64,000 nt of DNA. It comes from Calditrichia bacterium. GTDB lineage: Bacteria > Calditrichota > Calditrichia > RBG-13-44-9 > J075. Made by a program: the position numbers and the translations under genes. The stretch lies in the NCBI GenBank assembly GCA_028284905.1, contig JANQQU010000056.1:62001-126000 (forward strand), written 5' to 3'. Shown here one piece after another: positions 57,692-64,000 of the stretch. The notes under the pieces were generated by a model, which worked only from the letters and a program-made list of their open reading frames with translations, was not told the origin of the DNA and made no database searches. Each line of letters opens with the position of its first letter. The stretch's first letter is position 1.

Positions 57692-60559
57692 TTACTCTGT
57701 TGTCTGCACAGGTTCGAGACCGAGCGTCTTCCCTTTCTGGACAGCAGGAATACCTTTTTCTACCCAAACGGGCGCCGGTGCGCCTTTGAGGAAATAATCA
57801 AAATATTGCTGCAAGCGGGTTTGCCAATCAACTTTGTTGTGATATTTCACCGGCCAGTGCGGCTCATTGTTATAGTTGATCATCCAGGCTGGCTTCCCGA
57901 GACGGCGCAATCCGACAAACAACTCAATGCCTTGGTACCAGGGCACTGCACCATCATGATCGTTGTGGAGAATTAGCAATGGGGTTTCTACTTTGTCCAG
58001 CCAAAATATCGGGGAGTTCTCAAAATAGCGCATCGGGTATTCCCATAAAGTTCCACCAATACGGCTTTGCGTGCGCTCATATTGAAACATACGGCTGAGG
58101 CCGGTACGCCAGCGGATCCCACCGTAGGCGCTGATCATATTGGAAACCGGCGCGCCAGCTTCCGCCGCTTTAAAAATATTACTACGGGTAACCAGGTAGG
58201 CGATTTGATAGCCGGCCCAGCTGTGTCCCATAACGCCAATGTTTTCTTTGTCAATAAACCCTTGCGCGATCAAATTCGTGACACCGGGAATGACCGAGTT
58301 CAAGGCGCTTTCTCCCGGATAGCCGATGCGATATGGAATGTCCGGTTCGAAGACAACATATCCGCGGCTGGTGTAAAAAGAGGGACTAATTACCGAACGA
58401 TGCGGACCGGGATAAGAATAACGATATAAATCTTGCGAGCTCTTCTCATAGAACGTTACCATCGTTGGATACTGCTGATTGGGATCAAAATTCTCCGGCT
58501 TGTAGAGGAGGCCCTGCAAACGTTGCCCATCCAGCGCTGTCCATTCTATTAATTCCGAGCTCCCCCAAAGGTATTCTGATTGTTGCGGGTTAACGTCGCT
58601 GATCTGGCTCATTGCCGCAAAGTCCGGGCCGCTGACCCACAGGTCCGGGAATTCCTGAAAGTCCTGACGAGTAAACATCAACCGACTACTGTTTTTCGCC
58701 TTTTCCGGGTAGCTAAAATATTTGCCGGTTAGCACTAGCTTTTCCGGTGGAGTGGAGGTTCCCAGCTGATCCCGAAAATAACCGGTCGTTTTGTTCTCCC
58801 AATGAAAAGCTGCCAGTAGGAGTGGGGTTGCCGGCACATAATCGATTTCCGGATCCAGTGCCCGATAACGGAAACGCAAGTTTTCTTTACGGCCCAGGGT
58901 GTCGGTCAGACAGCTTAAGGGAGTTTTTCCGGTAGGATCAACTTGCCAAAGATCATGGCGGTCATAGATCAGAAATGCACCGTCATTTTCGGTCCATCCG
59001 GCGTTGCCATAAGCGTCAGCGGGGTAGGGCCAGTCATGTTTTTCATCGTATACCGGAAAGGGAATTTGATCGGAAAGAGTGGTGATTGTTTTCCGCTTTA
59101 CATCCATGGCTTTCCAGGTAAGATCATTTCTATCCCACCAGGTGAAATAAGTAGAGGCCGGTGACAGCTGCGCCCGGGACTGAACTCTCTCCAGCACGCG
59201 CTCCGAGCGACCGGTTTTCATATCGACGAGATGCACGTCATAATAGGACGGATAATCCCAGGAAATTTCCTGGCGATAGGGCATATTGCTTACACCAATG
59301 GCAACATCCGCATTTCCTTTACTGCCAACGGTGACATCCGGAATAGCTTCGGTCGCCAGTTGAAATGCCTGTTTTTTCTTAAGTTGAACAACTGCAAGGT
59401 AGCTGCGTTTCTTCTCTTTCTCAGCATCTTTCAGTTGCATTGTCTGGATATACGGGTCTTGCCAGTGCCAGATGTCCAGGACAACTTTTTCATCCTCCGG
59501 AATAGAATCCTTTTTAACATCCTCCGGTGCCGGGGCGGTGGCAAAAAAAAGTCTTTCTCCATTATCGGAGAAATATACGTTACCATGTTCGCTGACGGTC
59601 CAATTCGCAGGTAGTCCCGGCGTATTTGTTTTGGCAACGGCAGTTGGTAACGGTTTTTCCATCGGCCAGTGATAGAGCGTATAGGCCGGCTGTTCAGCAC
59701 TGAAATCGTCTTTATTTGAAATAAAAGCGACTTGTTCACCTTTCTCGTCGAAAACTATTTTTTTATAGTCACCGCTACCACTTAAAACCGGCACTTGTTC
59801 TCCGGTATTGGTGACCATTGCAAAAACGCCATCGGCGCTACTGTCTTTACTGGCAGCCGTGTAAACCAACCAACGGCCGTCTTTGGAAAAAATATACTCA
59901 AGCACATTCTCAATGCGGGTTTCGTTGCCGTCTTCCAGGTTTCGTAAAACCAGTTCGGTACCGTATGCTTTCTTTTTCTTGGGCTTATCTGATGTCTCTT
60001 GTTTCGGGGATGGAGGGGTTTGGGGGTTTTCCGGTGAAGATTTTGCTGTAGTTGTATCGGAAGAATCCGCTGCAGCCGGCAATGGCTCTTCCAATAAATA
60101 AGCGAGCCAATCGCCATTCTCTTCCGGAAATTTAAAGGACTTTACCCGCGCTGCCTGAAAGAGCGAGCCATCCCCGGTATGCAGTATCCCTAATGAATCT
60201 TTGGGCATTTTTTCCTTTGGGGTCTTTTCCTTTTTGGCTGCTTTAACTTCGGCCTTGGAAGGGACTATTTTGAAGGCGACAAAACGGGCATCGGCAGAAA
60301 ACTTTGCGGATTTTCCCCGTGCAACCTGATGCGTTTCTCCCGAGGTGACATGTTTGATTGCCAATGTCGGGTCGCCATTCTCTGGTCCGTAGCTATAAAG
60401 TGCCCAATTTCCGTCGTTGGAAATCGCTTTTTCATTAATCCTGCTCCAGATCTCATAAACCTCATGATCCATCGGCTTCTTAGATTGTGCCAGCGCGAAA
60501 AATGAACAAGATAACAGAATACAGGCAAGGAAATTAAAAGGATGAATAGAATTCTTCAT
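57692..60559 (-). CDS. S9 family prolyl oligopeptidase, exported
   Basis: The 955-residue product has a signal peptide (FNFLACILLSCSFFALAQ), a long beta-propeller region to about 640, and a C-terminal alpha/beta hydrolase. The catalytic triad is visible: Ser near 780 in MGHSWAGYQIA, Asp near 868 in ILHNDHDGAVPW and His near 899 in NEPHWPV. An acidic/Lys-rich low-complexity segment (about 165-205, PKEKTPKEKMPK-like and TTTAKSSPENPQ) lies inside the propeller. It should cleave peptides in the periplasm. Similar to S9C-like peptidases of Bacteroidota. Distance from the NRPS cluster makes a prodrug-processing role unlikely though it cannot be excluded. Start ATG 60557-60559. Confidence 0.9.
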   Translation of the reverse strand: MKNSIHPFNFLACILLSCSFFALAQSKKPMDHEVYEIWSRINEKAISNDGNWALYSYGPENGDPTLAIKHVTSGETHQVARGKSAKFSADARFVAFKIVPSKAEVKAAKKEKTPKEKMPKDSLGILHTGDGSLFQAARVKSFKFPEENGDWLAYLLEEPLPAAADSSDTTTAKSSPENPQTPPSPKQETSDKPKKKKAYGTELVLRNLEDGNETRIENVLEYIFSKDGRWLVYTAASKDSSADGVFAMVTNTGEQVPVLSGSGDYKKIVFDEKGEQVAFISNKDDFSAEQPAYTLYHWPMEKPLPTAVAKTNTPGLPANWTVSEHGNVYFSDNGERLFFATAPAPEDVKKDSIPEDEKVVLDIWHWQDPYIQTMQLKDAEKEKKRSYLAVVQLKKKQAFQLATEAIPDVTVGSKGNADVAIGVSNMPYRQEISWDYPSYYDVHLVDMKTGRSERVLERVQSRAQLSPASTYFTWWDRNDLTWKAMDVKRKTITTLSDQIPFPVYDEKHDWPYPADAYGNAGWTENDGAFLIYDRHDLWQVDPTGKTPLSCLTDTLGRKENLRFRYRALDPEIDYVPATPLLLAAFHWENKTTGYFRDQLGTSTPPEKLVLTGKYFSYPEKAKNSSRLMFTRQDFQEFPDLWVSGPDFAAMSQISDVNPQQSEYLWGSSELIEWTALDGQRLQGLLYKPENFDPNQQYPTMVTFYEKSSQDLYRYSYPGPHRSVISPSFYTSRGYVVFEPDIPYRIGYPGESALNSVIPGVTNLIAQGFIDKENIGVMGHSWAGYQIAYLVTRSNIFKAAEAGAPVSNMISAYGGIRWRTGLSRMFQYERTQSRIGGTLWEYPMRYFENSPIFWLDKVETPLLILHNDHDGAVPWYQGIELFVGLRRLGKPAWMINYNNEPHWPVKYHNKVDWQTRLQQYFDYFLKGAPAPVWVEKGIPAVQKGKTLGLEPVQTTE

Positions 60560-60737
60560 GGCGTCTCCGTAGTGCGAATATGGTAAAGCGGAAAATAATT
60601 TATGGAAAAAATTTCATCAAATTGAATATTGCCAATGGCAAGATGGCCTTGCAAATGACAATATTTAACAGAAGATAATTATCTGAGAGGTAATCGGGCC
60701 AAAAAATCTCAACTCCAAAAATTTCGGCCGGTCAGAT

Positions 60738-61523
60738 CTATTTCCCGGGAACCAGTTTAATCTCGAACAGCTTCGGCCAGTTTTTACCGGTTACGAATAA
60801 ACGGTCGTTCTGTTGGTCGTAAGCAATGCCGTTCATGGTATCTATGGCCGGGTGTTTATCGGCGTCTATTAACAATCCGGATAAATCGATCCAGGCAGTG
60901 ACAGCACCGGTTTCCGGATTAAAAACAACGATTTTTTCGCTATGCCAGACATTGGCATATACCTGTCCGTTGATATATTCCAATTCATTTAGTTGTTTTA
61001 CCGGCGTATCCCCATTAGTTACCTGAATTTTGCCAATCTCATGAAATGTGATAGGATCAAGAAAATAAATATTTTCAGTGCCATCACTCATCAGCAATTT
61101 TTCCCCATCGTAGGTTAATCCCCAGCCTTCAGAAGGATAATAAAATTGATCTATGAGCAGGAAACTTTCCAGGTCGTAATGAAAGCCGGTATTTGATTGC
61201 CAGGTGAGTTGGATAATCTTATTATCATAAATTGCAACACCTTCACCAAAATACTCCGATGACAACTGATGAAAGTTCAGAACTGTTCCAGTGGTTAAAT
61301 CGACCTTGCGCAGAGAGGATTCACCGTTCTGTCCGGTGCCTTCATAAAGAAATCCATCCGCATAAACCAATCCTTGCGTGTAGGCACCGGGGTCGTGAGG
61401 ATAAGTGTTAATAATTTTATAAGAATAGGTGGGAACATTTTTCTCTGATGGAAATGCCAGGCCGTTAATTACACAGGCAAATAAGCAAAATATTGTTATT
61501 ATCAGGCTAAATTTAATCGTCAT
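60738..61523 (-). CDS. Glutaminyl-peptide cyclotransferase (plant/bacterial type)
   Basis: The 261-residue product has a signal peptide (LIITIFCLFACVINGLAFPS) and a five-bladed propeller. Family landmarks: YPHDPGAYTQGLVYADGFLYEGTGQNGESSLRKVDL, IQLTWQSNTGF, EGWGLTYDGEKLLMSDGTE, LNELEYINGQVYANVWHSEKI and LNGIAYDQQNDRLFVTGK-like end. These enzymes convert N-terminal Gln to pyroglutamate on exported proteins in the periplasm. The gene stands alone between the S9 peptidase and the divergent propeller sensor. Length is standard for the family (about 260). Confidence 0.9.
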   Translation of the reverse strand: MTIKFSLIITIFCLFACVINGLAFPSEKNVPTYSYKIINTYPHDPGAYTQGLVYADGFLYEGTGQNGESSLRKVDLTTGTVLNFHQLSSEYFGEGVAIYDNKIIQLTWQSNTGFHYDLESFLLIDQFYYPSEGWGLTYDGEKLLMSDGTENIYFLDPITFHEIGKIQVTNGDTPVKQLNELEYINGQVYANVWHSEKIVVFNPETGAVTAWIDLSGLLIDADKHPAIDTMNGIAYDQQNDRLFVTGKNWPKLFEIKLVPGK

Positions 61524-61689
61524 TACAGTTTCCGTGTTTTTTCGTATTTAATATCAAAAATAAAGTGCAATCAGTTGATTTTCCAAATTAAATAATTCAA
61601 TTCCGTGGAATCCATCAACGGATGTTTCATAATTATTTAATAATAAAACTTACCGGCGAAAAAAAAGATCAAATTTGAGTGCCCGAATC

Positions 61690-64000
61690 GTGTTCTTAAT
61701 CAGAGATAATAACAATTCATTTATCCATCTGTTTCTACTTAGCAGCTGTTTCTGGCTACTTTGTGGAAATACCGCTATGTCTCAGTCGGTACAACTCCCC
61801 TTCGATCATATCAATACACAAGATGGCCTAGCACAAAGTTCCGTTTATACCATATTTCAGGATGAAACCGGATTCCTTTGGTTTGGCACCCAGAGCGGCC
61901 TGAATAAATACGATGGCTATCAATTTACCACCTATATACACGATCCTGCAGATACGAACTCTCTTTCCAATAATTGGGTAAGGGCCATTGTCGGTTCCCC
62001 GGACGGAAAGATTTGGGTCGGCACTCGTAATGGCGGATTGAACCTGTTGCATCCCCGCGACGGTGTTTTTAACCGTTATACTCACGATCCTGATAACCCA
62101 GCCAGTATTAGTAGCGACCGGATTACCTGCCTTTTAACTGATCGTTTCGGCACACTCTGGATAGGCACGGCAAACGGTGGGCTAAACCGCCTGGCAGCTG
62201 ATGATTCATCTTTTACCAGGTTCCAACGGCAACCTGATGATGAAAATGGCTTACAAAGTAACCATATAACGGCCTTGCGGGAAGGTGCTGGCGGGAAACT
62301 CTGGATAGGCACGCAACGGGGGCTTTATAAATTCGTGCCGGAGAGTGAGCAGATTGAAGGGTATTTCCCCAATCCGAACACCTTGCGCCATCCGGAAAAT
62401 GCGATTACTGCTATTTTTGAAAATGAGCCGGGCAGTTTTTGGATCGGCACCCGGCAGGGCGTTTTTCAGTTTAATCCTGAAAGCGGAATTTTCCGGAATC
62501 GCTCCAATCTTGCCGGTGGAAGGGTCGCTGGCCGGATCAGTGCTATTGATGGCGATTCTCTTGGGAATCTCTGGATTGGCACCTGGAACGATGGTTTAAC
62601 CTGCTATCATGAAGCGGAAAAGAGCTTTGCGAATTTTCAACATAACTTTCTGAATGAAAACAGTTTAAGCAGCGATCGTATTCAGTCTATTTTTACCGAT
62701 CGGGATGGTTTACTCTGGATTGGCACCAGTGAAGGCGGCATCAATAAATATTCTCCCTATAAAAATAAATTTCAGCATATTTCCGCCCGGCGCGATGATC
62801 CGGATGGTTTGAACGACAATATCATTCGGGCCATTTACAAAAGTGATGGGAAAACTGTCTGGATTGGCACCCAGGGAGGGGGCGTTAATAAAATTTCCCT
62901 GAAAGATGATTGGGAAAACTACCAGGTAACACACTTTGCCTTCAATGCACCATCCGGCGGCGGGAGTTCTGCTATCTCAGATATTGTTGCGGATGTGTAT
63001 GGCACGCTCTGGGTCAGTTCCTTTTCGCGGGGATTAGCCAGTTTTGAAGCGCGCACCGGTCAGTTTAATTTCCTGCGCCACAACAGGGATAAGCCCGAGG
63101 GATTAAGTTCCAATAATATCCGCTCCTTGCTCGCGGATTCATTGGGCGTTTTGTGGATCGCTACTAATCGTGGCCTCAACCGCCTGGATCCGGCGACCAG
63201 CGATATGGATATCTGGAAACATTCCAAAAATGATGATGTCACAATTAGTAGCAATAGCGTTAAAGTGATGCTGAAAGATAGTCAGGGAGCACTTTGGGTT
63301 GGTACAGACAATGGCCTGAATCGGATTGAGTTTCAGGAAGAAGAAAGCAAGAATTCGCCCATTGCCAAAATTACCCGCTATTTAAATGAGCCGGGAAATA
63401 CGGAAAAAATTAGTGATAATGAAATTAGCTATTTGTACCAAAATGAAGCAGGGATTCTTTGGATTGGCACCATTGATGGCGGTTTGAATCGTTTGGATAT
63501 TGCATCCGGTTTATTTGAAGCTGTCACCGTTCAGGATGGCCTGGCCAGCAACTCGATTTATGCAATTCTTGGTGATCCGGAAGGAAATATCTGGATGAGC
63601 ACCAATAAAGGGATTACTCGTTATAATCCCGCCACGAAGGCCGTGCGGAACTATGGTATTGAAGATGGCTTACAGAGCAACGAGTTTAACCTGCGAACTG
63701 CCTTCGCGAGTAATGACGGGGAATTATACTTCGGAGGAATTAATGGGTTTAATGTCTTCTGTCCGCTGCAGGTGGAGGATAACCCCAATATTCCCGCTGT
63801 GGCTATTACCGGTTTGAAAGTGCTCGATGCCCCGGTCAATTACGCAATTGTTGCGGAGCAGGAGTTTTGGGAATTATCACACGACGAAAACGTTTTTGCT
63901 ATCGAATTCGCGGCATTGGAATATACTGCCCCCCGGCAAAACCGTTATGCCTACCGCCTGGAAGGATTTGACCCGGATTGGATTTACACCAATCAGCGCC
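61690..64000 (+). CDS. Two-component regulator propeller-domain sensor, partial (3' end outside window)
   Basis: The open frame runs from a stop at 61630-61632 to the right edge. No ATG precedes the signal-like stretch, so a GTG at 61690 is proposed. A TTG at 61675 is also possible, and ATG 61777 would lose the signal. It contains 14 propeller-blade repeats ending in forms of LWIGT-x-GGLN (for example LWFGTQSGLNKYDG, LWIGTANGGLNRL, IWMSTNKGITRY). The start of a Y_Y_Y domain follows (VLDAPVNYAIVAEQEF, YTAPRQNRYAYRLEGFDPDW). Proteins of this build normally continue with a transmembrane helix and either a histidine kinase/response-regulator chain or another output domain. It senses a ligand in the periplasm, often a glycan fragment. 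Output lies outside the window. Confidence 0.88.
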   Translation, partial: MFLIRDNNNSFIHLFLLSSCFWLLCGNTAMSQSVQLPFDHINTQDGLAQSSVYTIFQDETGFLWFGTQSGLNKYDGYQFTTYIHDPADTNSLSNNWVRAIVGSPDGKIWVGTRNGGLNLLHPRDGVFNRYTHDPDNPASISSDRITCLLTDRFGTLWIGTANGGLNRLAADDSSFTRFQRQPDDENGLQSNHITALREGAGGKLWIGTQRGLYKFVPESEQIEGYFPNPNTLRHPENAITAIFENEPGSFWIGTRQGVFQFNPESGIFRNRSNLAGGRVAGRISAIDGDSLGNLWIGTWNDGLTCYHEAEKSFANFQHNFLNENSLSSDRIQSIFTDRDGLLWIGTSEGGINKYSPYKNKFQHISARRDDPDGLNDNIIRAIYKSDGKTVWIGTQGGGVNKISLKDDWENYQVTHFAFNAPSGGGSSAISDIVADVYGTLWVSSFSRGLASFEARTGQFNFLRHNRDKPEGLSSNNIRSLLADSLGVLWIATNRGLNRLDPATSDMDIWKHSKNDDVTISSNSVKVMLKDSQGALWVGTDNGLNRIEFQEEESKNSPIAKITRYLNEPGNTEKISDNEISYLYQNEAGILWIGTIDGGLNRLDIASGLFEAVTVQDGLASNSIYAILGDPEGNIWMSTNKGITRYNPATKAVRNYGIEDGLQSNEFNLRTAFASNDGELYFGGINGFNVFCPLQVEDNPNIPAVAITGLKVLDAPVNYAIVAEQEFWELSHDENVFAIEFAALEYTAPRQNRYAYRLEGFDPDWIYTNQR

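Noticed and set aside
57692-60559. S9 peptidase as the prodrug-activating peptidase of the NRPS pathway
   Set aside because: Known activators (ClbP, XcnG) are beta-lactamase-fold membrane enzymes, and this gene is more than 35 kb away from the Asn module among housekeeping genes.

Overview
The window looks like a chromosomal segment of a Gram-negative bacterium of mid-range GC. It encodes a TonB-dependent receptor with a carboxypeptidase-like N-terminal domain, a 'two-component regulator propeller' sensor, GH95 fucosidase, S9 peptidase and glutaminyl cyclotransferase. That set is typical of the Bacteroidota/FCB superphylum and neighbours (Calditrichota, KSB1-like, Ignavibacteriota). Clear Shine-Dalgarno sequences (AAGGAG/AGGAG) precede many genes, which argues against classical Bacteroidia. 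The taxonomic placement is tentative. Intergenic regions carry many 30-300 bp palindromic or tandem repeats.

Region 1 (915-31895, all minus strand) is a roughly 31 kb biosynthetic cluster. In transcription order it holds: HupE/UreJ-like membrane protein, polytopic membrane protein, ornithine cyclodeaminase-family enzyme, CxxxCxxC radical SAM enzyme, PltE/PigA-like acyl-PCP dehydrogenase, stand-alone adenylating ligase, stand-alone PCP, His-rich small membrane protein, TonB receptor, three NRPS proteins plus a small protein carrying half an adenylation domain and a PCP, two alpha/beta hydrolases, and a GT4 glycosyltransferase. Pocket residues read from the sequence give Asn for module 1 (followed by an epimerase, so D-Asn), an unassigned residue X with an embedded SAM methyltransferase for module 2, and Gly-Gly for modules 3 and 4. 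No thioesterase domain is present. The ligase/dehydrogenase/PCP trio matches the set that makes pyrrole-2-carboxyl-PCP from proline, and ornithine cyclodeaminase could supply the proline.

Region 2 (32736-39877, plus strand, divergent from region 1 across 840 bp) is a four-gene operon: ACP, fatty-acyl-AMP ligase, a fusion of class III aminotransferase and acyl-ACP-reductase-like domain, and a cNMP-binding patatin phospholipase. It predicts activation of a fatty acid on ACP, reduction to aldehyde and transamination to a fatty amine. Regions 1 and 2 together may form one pathway, a pyrrole- or acyl-capped D-Asn-X(Me)-Gly-Gly peptide possibly ending in an alkylamide. The receptor, His-rich protein and HupE homologue suggest a metal-related role. 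The product is inferred and has not been shown.

Region 3 (39873-47173) starts with a tandem 300-bp repeat. A minus-strand sugar/sugar-acid catabolic group follows: SMP-30 lactonase, mannonate-dehydratase-like protein, an enolase paralogue with altered active-site residues, APH-fold kinase, SDR and DUF4432/aldose-epimerase-like protein. Region 4 (47449-50735, plus) holds an acyl-CoA dehydrogenase and an APH-fold kinase resembling the two halves of ACAD10/11, with a sulfotransferase-like gene between them.

Region 5 (50917-61523, minus) holds GH95 fucosidase, Maf, a caspase-STAND protein with an unrecognised C-terminus, HIT protein, S9 peptidase and glutaminyl cyclotransferase. The window ends inside a plus-strand propeller sensor. 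I saw no rRNA, tRNA, CRISPR array, transposase or phage gene.
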